Shown: positions 11,019 to 22,050 of the stretch, piece after piece
How positions within the stretch are numbered: the first letter of the stretch is position 1
Layout of the letters: every line of letters begins with the position of its first letter
DNA from: Fasciola hepatica
Lineage: Eukaryota; Platyhelminthes; Trematoda; Plagiorchiida; Fasciolidae
Reading direction: 5' to 3'
Assembly (NCBI GenBank): GCA_948099385.1
Contig: CANUEZ040000024.1
Coordinates: 23,428,501 to 23,492,500, forward strand
DNA: 64,000 bases
Position numbers and translations under genes: made by a program
Notes under the pieces: generated by a model
Databases searched by the model: none
What the model saw: the letters and a program-made list of their open reading frames with translations, nothing else
Told to the model about the DNA's origin: nothing

Positions 11019-11460
11019 CTACTGACGGATATCTCGTTTGACATTGTGCCAAACAAAAAGCTCGGTTACCGGTTCTACCGAGACAGTCACATCGGGATGA
11101 ACTATATTATAGGGAGTCAAGGAAGTAGGATAGCGGTGAACAGCTGGAACCACCAGCGTAGGACGACCTTGTGACACATTGTAGACGATGGTATTCTGGG
11201 AAGTCGGGATAGGTACTGTCATCAAACTCAATAAACCGTCCCGTCGAAGTTGGTCGATATCAAGGTCCATACTTTGGGCAAGTGCCAGTGCGTCTAAGCT
11301 GATGCCAAGCGTTGGTAACAGACTCAGTTGATGTAGGCGTGATAGGGCATCAACGACGAGATTGAGTACCCCAGAGACATGCCGTATGTCCGCAGTAAAC
11401 AGTGAGACGACGTCTAAGTGGTGAATCTCGCGTGGTGAGTATGGATCGTAAGCTGACTTT
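11019..11460 (-). pseudogene. Gypsy G1 RNase H C-terminus and linker to integrase
   Basis: Reading down from 11460: REIHHLDVVSLFTADIRHV then NLVVDALSR, the end of the gypsy RNase H domain, followed by a linker and HPDVTVSVEPVTELFVWHN, the start of the integrase zinc-binding region. The open frame 11270-11019 continues it. The upstream RNase H half and RT are absent. Confidence 0.6.
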
Positions 11461-11861
11461 AGTGTAAATTAGTGGCTTATAATCTGTAAACTTTGTGAAC
11501 GTGTGACGGAATTAGTATTCCCCATATGCCCAACCGTATAAGGCGAGAGAACGACACGACGCCGCGTCGGCTTGGTGACGTATTGCCTCGGCTAGTCAAC
11601 AGTCAAGTGTGTGCAGCACAAGCGTCCGGCAAGTGTGAGCGCAAAAGTGTTACCTGGGACACAAACATGTAAGCGGCTGCCAATGCTAATGCCAGCTTCC
11701 TCATACATGTACGCCAAGTCATGGCCTAACCGCCTTGTCGCTTTTTCAGCCTTACCTAACGTGCGAATAGAGCACGAAAGGGTAGATGATGGACGGGCAT
11801 ACGCAAAACATGACCGAGCCACCGGAGGCGGTGTAGAGTGATCACTTCGTTAAGAGGGCGA
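11461..11861. other. No gene recognised
   Basis: About 400 bases between the gypsy G1 break and the end of the RTE-D element. Short frames exist on both strands but none shows a family motif. It may be the 3' untranslated part of RTE-D or a remnant of an insertion. Confidence 0.35.
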
Positions 11862-12035
11862 CTATCCGTGCCTAACACAACGACGCACCTCGTCACTACT
11901 CACTCGATGTTCCCACCAGATGCGAGCAGTGCTTCGGAAACATCGGTTGTCGGACACGGAAAGACACCCAGCATCCTCAACGCGAAGTGGCCAGGTCTTC
12001 CAACCGTACAGTAAAACACTACGAACGGCGGCAAC
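11862..12035 (-). pseudogene. RTE-D copy 1 C-terminal segment
   Basis: Minus frame reading VCVAAVRSVLLYG, WPLRVED and WEHRVSSDEVRRCVRHG, equivalent to the YCAAVRSVLLYGCETW region of RTE-A (about residues 920-990 of that protein). It ends at 11862. About 30 codons that should precede it are missing, replaced by the plus-strand RTE-B fragment that starts at about 12037. Confidence 0.6.
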
Positions 12036-12036
12036 G

Positions 12037-12893
12037 CACACCCGTGTATGAGGTGTTTGCGTGGAGTAGCACCTCTGAGTTGATAGACTTCCATGCCCTC
12101 TGGGATATTTACCATCTCTTTGGTCTCCGTCATTTACCCAACTCTCACTTATGGCTCCACGAAGCTGAAGCATACATCAGCGGCCACGCCCCGGCAAACC
12201 GCGCGACAGGCGGGAAAAACCAGGTGGAGGGTAACCAAGGCCTAAAAACCTCACTGAAACGGCGCCCAGCATGCGAAGATGAAACCTCTTGTATTGGCGG
12301 ATGAGATCTTTTAAATCCAAAGGCTATCAACGAAACACGTTCAATCAACAGGGTTGCATGGATCCCTGGGTCTAGGAGACTTCTACCAAATGGCGAACGA
12401 GCTCCTAGAGAGCCACCGGCAACCATGCACCATGATCACTTGGACGTGTTGGGCATTCTGGATTGGTAGACCATCATCCAAAAGGCGTATGAGAAGCTCG
12501 ACCGGCCACCTGCTCCCAACACAAAAACTTCTTGTTGCCTGACAGGTAGCACTTGGCTGTGCATGGGCTAGAGGTGCAACCTCGAAAAAAAGCCGAGTGG
12601 CGCTGGGGACGCCACTTCGTACCAAATTACCAGGTCTCTTCATGGATTTTGTCTCTATAAATAGCTCTGATCGTGCTACGACGTCCCCGGTAAGCGACGC
12701 GCCCTATGCTCTCCCAGTGGCCGGGGTGACCCGAACACTAGCTGGGAACCTAAACCTAAACATAAGGTCACCAGTCCACGTGGCCTACTGGAACGTAGGT
12801 CCTCTAGTAGATGCATGTAGCCAGTGCATTACCACGCGCACACTCAACGACTGCGGAATCGACGTAGCTTGTCTATCCAAAGCACACCTATCC
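12037..12893 (+). mobile_element. RTE-B 5' fragment in inverse orientation inside RTE-D
   Basis: About 857 bases of 5' untranslated region and the first endonuclease codons of an RTE-like LINE (VAYWNVGPLVDACSQCITTR, then CGIDVACLS). The sequence is almost identical, inverted, to 31287-32137, the same part of the complete RTE-B element. It lacks everything downstream, the opposite of the usual 5' truncation of LINE insertions, and no target duplication is seen. Confidence 0.7.
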
Positions 12894-12894
12894 A

Positions 12895-13570
12895 ACGTAC
12901 GCCTATCCAACTCCCTCCTCCCGAACACCACCTCCAGCTGTTATTGAACTCGCAAGGTATTTAAAGTTGTCGGCTAACAAGCTGATCACCACAAAGGGTG
13001 AGTACAGGCATAGGCTCCCACCAATCTTGCTAAATCATTTTGCACTTGGAAGGCGCAAAGTGCATACCATGTTTGCGTACCTCAATCCCCAAGCGATCCA
13101 AAGCATGTTGCCTGGAAAGAGTTCAACTCCGCCATTTGGAAGACCAGACAAGGCATTCCGTAGAACATCCTCTATGGCGAAGTTGAAGAGAAATGGAGAT
13201 ATAGGACAGCCTTGTCGAACTCCGCTGGAGACGACAAATGGGGGCAAAAACTGACCGTGAGCCCTTACCTGACCTGAAATGTGACGATACATCTCTGAGG
13301 ACTGATACATCTCGGGTACCCCATTTCTAAACAAACAATTCCATACTGCAGTCCTATCAACGGAGTCAAAGGCCGCGCCAATGGTTTTCGGTCTTTGGAA
13401 AGTGTGACGGTACTCTAGTAGTTGTCGAAGGGTGGAGATTTGATCGATACATCCACGACCGGCACAAAACCCAGCTTGTTCCTCGCGAGTCTGTTCTTCA
13501 CGTTTGGTACAACCTGCGATGCATGACAAACGCAAGCAGCTTCAACGCTATTGGGATAAGGCTTACGCCC
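12895..13570 (-). pseudogene. RTE-D copy 1 reverse transcriptase core
   Basis: Minus reading from 13570: GVSLIPIALKLLA, REEQAGFCAGRGCIDQI, AAFDSVDRTAVWN, VVSSGVRQGCPISPFLFNFA, then CTLRLPSAKCK and FKYLASSITAGG at about 12930. These are RT fingers, palm and thumb of an RTE-like LINE. The YADD-box region is garbled near 13090. The first residues join directly to the coding text on the far side of RTE-A copy 1. Confidence 0.65.
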
Positions 13571-13581
13571 ACATGGTCAGT
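13571..13581. repeat. Target-site duplication, 3' side of RTE-A copy 1
   Basis: The 11 bases ACATGGTCAGT directly abut the CAT-repeat tail of the minus-strand RTE-A copy 1 and recur exactly at 17402-17412 beyond its 5' end. This is the signature of target-primed reverse transcription. Confidence 0.85.
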
Positions 13582-13776
13582 CATCATCATCGTACAGCGT
13601 TAAACAGTAGGGCAAGCCCCACTGGCCACTGCCTTTCTCACCATCTTGCACGTTGAATTAGAAAGTATGAATATACAAGATGGAGAGGGAGTGGACCTAC
13701 ACCGGTAGCAAAAGGAATGAATACCCTTGTAGCCAACACACGGAATACACAGTCTAACTGTACAAACGCACATCGA

Positions 13777-14643
13777 TCAATCATTCTGATTCGATAGAAA
13801 GTGAAAACACGATCGCCACTGCTCGCGGTTCGCTGCCATATCCTTCAGTGTCTCCAGCCAACTGGTAGACGGATCTTTTGGACCCCAACCACGAAGACGT
13901 GAAGCACCTACTTTTCCTAAGTCTGCTGTACATTTTGTCATTCCTCGCTGCCACGTCATCTGTTGACCTCCACGTGGTTTCTTCCACTCCCTAGAAGGGG
14001 CGGAGAATAGGACACGGTATGGTAGACGTGTGTTTGCCATACGTAACACGTGTCCCAACCAACGAAGTCTACTAAGCTGGATACGCTGTGACAGAACGTT
14101 CTCTGAATTAGTATCCAATACTCGCTTTCTGACCTCATCGTTGCTTACTCGGCTATTCCACCCAATCCTAGCGATACTACGTAAACATCGATGGTCGAAA
14201 ACCTCAAGACGACGAATATCTTCAGCACGCAGACTCCAAGTTTCGCAACCATACAACAAAACTGAACGCACTGCAGCACAGTATACACGGCCTTTCAACT
14301 TCAGTGAAATATCAGGTCGGCGCCACAAGTGCTTCAGTCCAGCGTAAGCCGCTCGAGCCTTGGATATACACGTACTCACCTCTACTACTGTGCTCCCATC
14401 CGTCGTCACGCAGCTACCGAGGTAGGTGAAGTGGTCGACAACTGCCAGCACCTCCCCATCGAGCATCAAGCTCGGAATTGTTGACGTCCAGTCTTGTAAC
14501 ATCACCTTGCACTTTGAAGGTGCAAAGCGCATGCCGAATGGAGCTACAGCTCTTGCGAGATTATCTAGTGCACACTGAGCATGTTCCGTGGATTCGAACA
14601 AGCAGACAACGTCGTCTGCGTAATCTAGGTCACAGCTTTTCAA
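13777..14643 (-). pseudogene. RTE-A copy 1 C-terminal RT portion (after frameshift)
   Basis: A 288-codon frame that continues the 14630-17083 frame after a shift. It begins at CDLDYADDVVCLF, so the catalytic YADD box is in this second frame, and goes on through KCKVMLQDW, YLGSCVTTDGS, RVYCAAVRSVLLYG and RLRWLGHVLRM to the natural stop shared with copy 2. Compared with copy 2, two bases are missing in the AAGCT..GTGACC stretch at about 14635, which separates YADD from the rest of the RT. Confidence 0.85.
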
Positions 14644-17083
14644 TATTTCCTAGTCCGAAGCCTACATCCTGAAGATTTTGCAGCGCACTCTCCATTATTT
14701 CGTCCATGACGAATTTGAACAGGAATAGAGACAAAGGGCATCCTTGTCGAACACCACTGGTCGTTTCGAACCCACCGGATAGTTCACCGTAAACCCTAAC
14801 GCGGCCAGAAGTATGAGAATACAATGATCTCAGTAGGTTCACGAACTTCTGGGGCATATCTTTTCGATGAAGAACATTGAAAAGCGATGTTCGATCAACT
14901 GAATCGAAGGCGCCTTTCAAGTCTAAGAAAATCATTATTGTCAGTCGGCGGTGCGTGTGACGCGTTTCAAGTAGTCGGCGAAGAGTAAAAATCTGGTCGA
15001 TGCATCCTCGACCTGGGCGGAATCCTGCCTGCTGTTCGCGGACATTCCTCTCGCGAGCCGGTGTAAGACGGTGCAGCAAAATTGAAGCTAATACTTTGGT
15101 GACTATCGGGATTAAGCTAATCCCATGATTACTGCAGTCATTGCGTATTCCCTTCTTGAAGATGGGAACAATCAATGACTCACTCCATATTAATGGAATA
15201 CGCTCCTCGTTCCAAATATCACGGAGCAAGGCGGTTAGTGATTTTATCAACGCCTCACCACCCAGTTTGAAAAGAACTGGAGGAAGTTCGTCGGGACCTG
15301 CCGCTTTCCCCCGCCTTAGTAATCGAATACATGACTCTACTTCTACTTCTGATGGGGGCTCAAGTGATACCACCCAAGGAGTCACAGTTGTTGACACGGG
15401 AGTAACTACACTAGCGTGCGGCCAGCTACACTGTTCCTTGAAGTACTCGGCCCATCGGTCAAGCCTTTGCTGTTTGTTATGGATGGGTTCTCCATTTCTA
15501 CTCCAAATCGTTTCACTGACCTGAGTTCGCCGTCCACCGGTGTCACGAATAAGTTTGAACAGTCTTTGGCTGTTACCTGAAGCAGCTGCTATTTCCATTT
15601 CTTCGGCTACCTTGACCCACCAATTTTCGCGATCATTCCTGAGGCTTTTCGTAACTTGTCTTTGCAGCTTTCTCCGCATCTTATTCATCTCCTTACAGTT
15701 CGAAAGTTGACGCTTTTGCTCCATTACACTCAATGACTCTTGCGAGATCCAGTGTCTTTGATGGACAACGGATCGAGGACCACAGACAAAACCTGCTGCA
15801 ACGTGCATCGCCTGTTTGATATGAGACCAATGCTCATCTACATTACTGTTCTCCGTGGATCCTAGCTCATACCGGGTGCGGACTTCTGGATCACACAAAC
15901 GTTGCACGGCTAATCCGGTTTGCGGTTTGCGACGATGACCATGGAGCTGGAGAGATAATCGCATTAAAACTAAGGCATGGTCCGACTCTACGTACGTGGA
16001 CCAATAAGATCTACAGTTCTGAACAGAACTGCGCCATCGGTAGCTTACTGCGATATGGTCAATTTGACTAAAAGTACCTGTAGAGTTAGAGCGCCATGTC
16101 GCTGTGCGACGCGAGCTGTGTCGGAAATTTGTGCTAGACAAGAACAATCGATTGTCTGCACAAAACTGAAGAAGCCTATCCCCGTTATCTGTACGCTCAG
16201 CAGGTAAAGCACAACGCCCACCTGAACAGGCTTCTGACACACTAAGTTTGCCAACTTGTGCATTGAAGTCACCAGCTAGCACTACAATGTCGGAACCTTT
16301 ACTGCTGCGAACGAGAGTGGCGAGGGTATCATAGAACTCATCTTTCTGCGCGTCTGAGCTGCAGTCCGTTGGGGCGTACGCCGAGATCACAAACAAATTT
16401 CGCTTAACACAACTATCCTTTCGAACGCCGACTGACCCTTGGAGTCTCACATCACATAAACGACTGTTAACAGGAATCCAGTCTAAAAGGGCAGCCTCAG
16501 CCTTGTCAGTCAAGACAATTCCTACACCACGTTGACCCACAGCTCTAGCTGCTTCGTCTCCTGAGGTGCGCAGAATATACCTCGATGAGATACCAGGAGC
16601 AGTTAGTTGAATTACACTGCTCGAATCCTGGATACGCGTTTCGCTTAAGCAGCAGACATCAATCTTCAGAGAATTTATTGTGAGGGCTAGGCACGCCTGC
16701 TGACCGGCCTGCATGAGTGTACGCACGTTGAAGGAGCCGAGATTAAGAGGCTGACGGGGCTTGAGAAAATGTGAGTTACCAGACAGAGGATTATTCCCGA
16801 TACTATTTGACAGTGAATCGTTGCGAGTATTGGCCGTGTTATCAGTGGGAGCATTATGGGTGGATAGAGGGGGCAAACAGGGATGGTTAGGGACAGAAGA
16901 CAAAGGTTGAATAAAAGAGAGGGAACTCTGAGCAGTAGCACACTTATCACTACCCACCCCGCTCGATGCAATGGGCAGCGCAGTCCTGATTAGCCTGCGC
17001 GACGACCGATGCAGTATGGAATTCTTTGTAGTCGTGCAGTTCATGGGAGATGTTGGACGGGTACTGCTAGGGTGTCCAGCCAC
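14630..17083 (-). pseudogene. RTE-A copy 1 endonuclease and N-terminal RT
   Basis: Frame of 817 codons; the first ATG is at about 17044. It contains the AP-endonuclease (NLGSFNVRTLM, CCLSETRIQ with the catalytic Glu, SAYAPTD, AGDFNAQVG, SDHALVL), a basic linker, then RT fingers and palm (GKAAGPDELPP, IVPIFKKG, FLDLKGAFDSVDR, GVRQGCPLS). It stops just before YADD because of a 2-nt deletion relative to copy 2. About 18 amino acids differ from copy 2 over the joined protein, and several fall in conserved RT boxes (PLSLFLFKF for PLSPFLFNF), which also suggests relaxed constraint. Confidence 0.85.
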
Positions 17084-17401
17084 AAAGCAGGAGAACGATT
17101 AGGGTCCTCATCCAAAGCCTTTAATTCTAACAAGAACCTATCCGCAAGGCAGCGGGCTGGCTTAGTGGAAGCCCATTTGCTTGGGTCAATTATTCTTCCA
17201 CTGGTTTTTCCGACTGAGTTGCCAGCTCAAATCGACCCCCAACCTGGAGGACCAGGAGACTGGACTTTGTCTAACCTCTACCCATTGACCTGTCAGGTAT
17301 GATTGCATCTCCGGCTTAAAGAAGCCATCCTGTATAGCTCTTTGGGTCATAGAGGCGCGCAAGCCATCACACCACGTCAAGGTGCAGTCTCGTCGTGATG
17401 G

Positions 17402-17412
17402 ACATGGTCAGT
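17402..17412. repeat. Target-site duplication, 5' side of RTE-A copy 1
   Basis: ACATGGTCAGT, identical to 13571-13581, sits immediately outside the 5' terminal nucleotide of RTE-A copy 1 and fixes the insertion point within RTE-D coding sequence. Confidence 0.85.
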
Positions 17413-18390
17413 GCAGTCACTGCTCGAGCTCTTAAAGATGAGGACAACACCTGCTTAGAATTTCAAATTTCCGAGAGGAAAACGAAGTTCTCTAACAAGA
17501 TGCCTTCCGCCATCCTTAAAAAGGGTTGGGGGAAGGCCATCGGAGTCCAACGCTTTGTGACGTCCTAAGACCTGGATCTCCACCTCGGCAGGTGGATTTG
17601 TCGAAACGTACTACTGGACGTGTGCCGGAAGAGCTATAGGAGGACCAGCTAAAATGTCAAAATGTTCCGCCCAACGTTTGAGACGCCACTGGTGATTGTG
17701 AATTGGCAAACCGTCAGCTTCACCGATTGTTTCACTCACACCTAGTGGCTTCCTATCGGTGACTCGAATGAGATAGAACAGCTTTCGGGGGTTTTCCATG
17801 GCGGCCGCATGTCCCATCTCTGATCCGCGTTGCGGCCACCAGATCGCGCGGTCCCTATGAAGACTCGCCTTAAATGCACGTCTCATTACGAGTCCTGCTT
17901 CGTTACACTCGCTTCCAGCCGGAATCGACTGGCGCGCGTCGATAAGGTGCAAAGATTCAGCAGAAATCCAAGGTCTCGCAACACGACGAGACAGACTGCA
18001 GCTTACTAGGCCGGCGAAATGCAAGGGCCTTCTTGATAAGCGACCAGTGCTGGTTTATGTCGTCAGGTGGGGCAACATCTAGGTTTTCAGCTAGCGCGTT
18101 TTGGAAAACGGATAGACGAGATAGATCGGAAAGTTTATCGCGACCCAACCGTCGTTGCAGTATGCGTTTGAAGTGCCCACCGAAGCACATGGACGGCTTA
18201 GTACAAACTAATACGTTGTCGGAATCAAAGGGGGTTCTTTAGTATGAGCGACAGTCTTGAGTGTAACCTATAACGATGTGGTCGATCTGAATTCACGTTC
18301 GACTCGAAGAGGCTGGACACCACGTGGCGTACCGGCGATAAGAAGGTCTGAAGTTCGTACTGGCAAGGAACAGGCAACCGTGTGAGTTAG
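17413..18390 (-). pseudogene. RTE-D copy 1 endonuclease end, linker and RT start
   Basis: Minus reading from about 18390: LASTNFRPSYRRYATW, IQIDHIVIGY, CRSY and the endonuclease end, then the linker (RRAFKASLHRDRAIWWPQ, RKLFYLIRVTDRKPLGVSETI, HNHQWRLKRWAEHFD), and SDGLPPTLFKDGG at about 17540 opening the RT. The open frames 18190-17957 and 18024-17611 carry most of it. Text continues on the far side of RTE-A copy 1. Endonuclease N-terminus beyond 18390 is lost. Confidence 0.65.
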
Positions 18391-18529
18391 GCTTTATTCA
18401 TCTGAAAACGTCGTACACGCTGAAACGCAAAAAAGAATACATGATAGACGATCTGTAAACTGCAAACTACTTGGGAGCAACGTTTGTGAACCAGAAATCT
18501 CCATAACAAGAAACAATGGAATCATTTAG
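18391..18529. other. Unassigned short gap
   Basis: About 140 bases between RTE-D copy 1 and the dispersed repeat X. No motif seen. Confidence 0.3.
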
Positions 18530-18835
18530 TGTCGGGCCACATTCACGCACTTCACGTTGCTGTCTATGAGCTTCTGCGGCTTATATTCGAAGAGTTCGCT
18601 GCCAAGCGACAAACCCGCCACACTGCGTTGCTTTTTTCTGACTACTCGCTCTCGGCCTGTCCGAAATATGTGACTCTTAGGGAATACTTTGCACTCCAAT
18701 CGGCATAGCTTTCGAGGTCATCGCAGCAAGCAAACTGGATCAACACGATAAGGTAGCAACATCGATCTGATGACCGGGTTTGCGTGATACGATGACCCTG
18801 AGGATTATGCTGGTTGGAGTGCAAAGAGCTTCTTC
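18530..18835 (+). repeat. Dispersed repeat X, copy 1
   Basis: Unclassified repeat, clearly similar in the same orientation to 44572-44820 (shared blocks such as CGTTGCTGTCTATG, TTTGCACTCCAATCGGCATAG and GAGGTCATCG). Both copies lie beside an RTE-D element and near RTE-B/RTE-C sequence, so it may be untranslated sequence of one of those LINEs or a separate short element. No coding potential, terminal repeats or tRNA-like boxes found. Confidence 0.6.
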
Positions 18836-19044
18836 GGGGTCACTCACTTAGGACAGACCGAGGCCGAGTTGCCAAATAAAATCAGCGTTCAAGGACGCGT
18901 CGGACATCCTAGATCGTAAAGAAATTCGAAATACGTGTGAACCACTAGTGTTCGCCAGTTCCTAACAAAACGAGCTGCTTTCCCTGTAAAAAAAACCCCC
19001 GCTTTACTGGGAATGTTATTTCGTACACTATTTTCGTGTATGTC
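18836..19044. other. Unassigned gap
   Basis: About 200 bases between repeat X and the recognisable start of RTE-C. It includes an A8/C5 run near 18990. Its end is next to the RTE-C leader, but I cannot match it to the other RTE-C copy. Confidence 0.3.
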
Positions 19045-19524
19045 ATAAATTTTGTCTTTACAGAGCGCACTGATGATGCTATGGCGCCCCCGGTAAGCGA
19101 CGCATCATGTGCTCTTTTAATGGCTGAGGTTACCCAGACACTTACTGGAAACCTTAACACCAGGTCACGTATACACAGCTTGCTGGAACATGAGAATCCT
19201 TTTAGACACAGGTAGTCATTGCATCACCATATACACTCTGCACGGCTACAAAATCGACATAGCCTGCCTGTCTGAGACACGCTGGCCCAACTCCGGCTCA
19301 ATTAATTCAAGTTTTTCATGTGAATGCACACTACTGGATGCGAGCCGCTAAACATTTCCGAACTTCATGGAGTTGCGATCTCAGTAAACATCCGAGCATA
19401 CAACACCTTAACCTTCTGCGAGCCGAGAAATACTTAATTCTTACTCATTATACAACAATTTACGACAAATCAGGAGGGGGTCCGCGGCTAATGAAAAGCT
19501 GCCAAACGAAAAATTGGCCGCCAG

Positions 19525-19589
19525 TGGCGGGAATCAAATCCGGGTCGTTAATGTCCAAAGTTCAGGGTGCTAACCGTTTGACCACCGCC
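19525..19589 (-). repeat. tRNA-Gln-like SINE head (SINE2), inside RTE-C copy 1
   Basis: Minus-strand sequence with box A (TGGTCAAACGGTTAGCAC), anticodon-loop-like CTTTGGA and box B (GGATTTGATTCCC), all placed as in tRNA-Gln (loop CTTTGAA, anticodon TTG). It interrupts the RTE-C endonuclease between NIRAYNTLT and the VARFRGSSF-equivalent text. The same insertion is present at 33883-33947 in the inverted copy, so it predates that duplication. The SINE body 3' of the head is short or not recognised. Confidence 0.6.
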
Positions 19590-19761
19590 GACAGTTCCAC
19601 CAAAGATAGCCGTAGCGCGGTTCAGGGGTAGTTCTTTTAACGTAACCGTTGCTGCATCCTGCGCCCGATCCCACATTCTGAAGGAGACGTCAAAAACGAG
19701 TCCTACAATGACCTTCCTCCTGAACACAGTCGATTGAATATCCAGGCGTGACACTCTAATA

Positions 19762-20192
19762 ATGGCAGGCGACTGGAACGCCCCCGCGAGCCCCGCCGAT
19801 GAGCATACACAACACATACTGAGGAAACTTGGCCTCGGTGAGGGGTGTAAAAATGGCGACCGTCCACTTAGGTATGCAGATCAGATCTCAGTCGACTGTT
19901 TGCTACCAGTGATCACTTCAAACATCCAAAGAGGCGCTCGCCGAATTTGCATTCCATCGATGGCAGGACAGCGCATCAGACCGACTACATTTTGGTAAGA
20001 TCTCGGTGGGCCTCTTCGGTTAAGAGTTATCAAGCGTATCACGGCGGCGAAACTGGAAACGCCAAAGCTAATAACCCCACACTCGTACGTGCCCGTCTCA
20101 ATTTTTATCGCTCAGTCCGAAGAAAGACTCATTCCCAAGGCAGAGTTAGTGTTTCTTCGTTAACAACTCCGAAAAAACCCAAGCCTTGTTAA
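19762..20192 (+). pseudogene. RTE-C copy 1 endonuclease fragment
   Basis: Two overlapping frames carry the second half of an AP-endonuclease: AGDWNAPAS (the usual GDFNA box), LRYADQISVD, then after a frame shift near 19960 GRTAHQTDYILVRSRWASSV, LVRARLNFYRSVRRK. The equivalent RTE-B text is at 30169-30921 on the minus strand. Stops and the shift show decay; the endonuclease would cut target DNA in an active element. Confidence 0.6.
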
Positions 20193-20367
20193 ATACTATT
20201 CCCTCCAGACTAGACAGGATCCCTGTTGGCGGTAGGATAGATGCACGATGAACTACGCTGAAAGTATCCATGACAGAAACCGCTCTTGAACAGTTGGGTA
20301 AGTTATCCTGGAGTAAAAAGAGTGAATCCATGAAAAAGCCCTCAGCCGCTGCTCAAAGGTTAGATAG

Positions 20368-22050
20368 ATGGGACTCCGAAATTCACCCGATTTCTGCAGC
20401 TTTCTCCGAGAAGCTGTGTACGCTGCAATGAACGATCGTAAACGGTACTGGTCCCAAATAGCAGACAAAATAGAGATTGCAGCCGCCGTTTCAGATTTCG
20501 TGGATTTCTTCCGACTAATACGTTCTGTTTCGTGGGAGACCATGCTCTCACCTTCCTTGCTACGGGACGACAATGGCCATCTCACAACCGGGGCCGGATA
20601 AAGCTTCGAAGATCGACCGAGCATTTTAGCCTATCGAAATAGCTCCTGAAATTGATAACGAAAAATAGGAAGTCTACCGATGAGGATGACATCTCGTGTG
20701 AGATACTCAATATCTGTCTGCTGACGCTGCTAGGTCCTCTAGTGAAGTTAGCTTCGCTATTGTGCCGAATTTGGGAAACCGAAGTTCCCCCAAAGATTGG
20801 GCAACCTCCTTCCTACTTCCCACACCAAAACGGCGATAAAACGTGCGCGCAAACTACAGGTTAAGTATCCTTATTGAGATGGCGGCCAAGCTTTCCTCCA
20901 CTATTCTCGTAAACCGACTTGATGCAACAAGGGCCGCACCCAGTTTAATGTGGCGTCCGCAGAGGAGAAGGTTGTGTTGACCGAATTTTCACTCTACGAC
21001 GTATCCTCGACCAAAGCTGAAAATTCCAACAACCAACCATAGCCTGCTCCATTGACTTTTGAGTTGTTTTCGACTCCGTCAACCGAGAGTCACTCTGGAG
21101 TATACTAGGAGCTGACAGGATGTCCGAAAAGTTCACACAAGACTATTGAAAGCGTATTATTCGGTTAGGCGAGCGCCTGTCCGCACCTATGACGACGAGT
21201 CTCCAGAGTTAATCGACTCTGGTACCAGTCATGATTGTTTCTTCTCACCAGTCCTGTCGAACTACGCCATATACTGGGTGACTCGTCATGCCCTCGCCGG
21301 TTACCGAGGTGTCCAACTAAGCCAAGAGACTCGGATCGCGAATCTTTAATTCGCCGACGATATTTCCGTTCTAGGGGGGGGGGGGACCGAACAATCCACA
21401 GTCGGTTCTCAACCGTATCGAGTGCGAGGCCAGAGCGATCGGTCTGAAGATAAACAACAAAAATCAAGATCTTAACGGCTTCTCCAGATTCAGCGGGCTC
21501 CATCAAAGTTAGTGGTCAAATCTCGGGGCTAGTGCGTAAACTCAAACACCTTGGGCTTACCATACAACCAAACGGTCAGGTCAAAAAGGAAGTCAAGCTT
21601 CGAATCCATTAGGCACTGGGAAAATTTCTGTAACTTCGCAAATCAATATGATCGCGCAGCGAAATAGGTCTCTGCACGAAACTGCACGTTCACCGTACAG
21701 CCATCAGCCCCATTCCCACGTACGCTTGTGAAACCCGGCAGCTGAGGGTCGATGATACGAAAAAGCTAGAAAGCTTCGACTTAGTAAAAATCAAATGGCA
21801 TGACCGAGTCTCAAACTCCGCTGTATGACAACGCTGTTCGAATATAGATTTACCGAACTCTTTTTTCAACAGCGGCGTCCTCAGTGGTTCGACCATGTCC
21901 TCCGTCGACTTCATATGTGGCGCAAGAACTAGATTTCACTGTGTACCGACCGCAGTGCATGGAAGGCTGCCATCAGAGACATTAATGAAGCCCACTTATT
22001 TTCTAGGAACTAGTCGCATCAAAGTATAAAGTGGTATTTAAAGAAAAAAA
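20368..22050 (+). pseudogene. RTE-C copy 1 linker and broken RT
   Basis: From 20368 the frame LRNSPDFCSFLREAVYAAMNDRKRYWSQI gives the linker; KSTDEDDISCEILN (about 20664) and LIEMAAKLSSTILVNRLD (about 20875) are RT fingers; AVFDSVNRES-type palm text follows near 21070. A G-rich run at 21374-21385 and multiple shifts follow, then ending text near 21950. Only fragments of each motif survive. Confidence 0.5.

Larger units (their letters stand above)
10164..11460 (-). mobile_element. Ty3/gypsy retrotransposon fragment (G1, CsRn1/Kabuki-like)
   Basis: Minus-strand pol 3' end: RNase H C-terminus, linker, integrase core and C-terminal tail. Integrase wording such as HVDLVGPLPFSYGY and TTAYHPQAKGMVERFHRQLKAAL is characteristic of CsRn1-like gypsy elements (described first from liver flukes). 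The upstream RT, protease and gag are missing beyond 11460. It is clearly a different lineage from the gypsy at 25-32 kb, whose integrase motifs differ. Confidence 0.7.
13582..17401 (-). mobile_element. RTE-A copy 1: full-length young LINE, one frameshift
   Basis: A 3,820-base element whose 5' end is at 17401 and whose 3' end is a short (GAT)n tail at 13582. Both termini match RTE-A copy 2 (39155-42981), and the two copies are nearly identical throughout. An 11-bp target duplication flanks it. It landed in the RT region of an older RTE-D element of the same orientation. Single ORF with AP-endonuclease and RT, no RNase H, short 3' UTR and trinucleotide tail suggest the RTE clade (inference from architecture). 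Confidence 0.9.
11862..18390 (-). mobile_element. RTE-D copy 1: decayed RTE-like LINE split by two other LINEs
   Basis: Three minus-strand blocks belong to one old element: 17413-18390 (end of endonuclease, linker and start of RT), 12895-13570 (RT core) and 11862-12035 (C-terminus). The first gap is exactly filled by the full-length RTE-A copy 1 with its target duplication; the second by an oppositely oriented RTE-B fragment. Blocks are in the right order and orientation and the coding text continues across the RTE-A insertion. Many stops and shifts make it a pseudogene. Confidence 0.7.

Noticed and set aside
12145..12426. Open frames of 90-100 codons on both strands that recur at 31752-32155
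   Set aside because: They lie in the RTE-B leader, recur only because the leader is duplicated, and the frames change in diverged copies.
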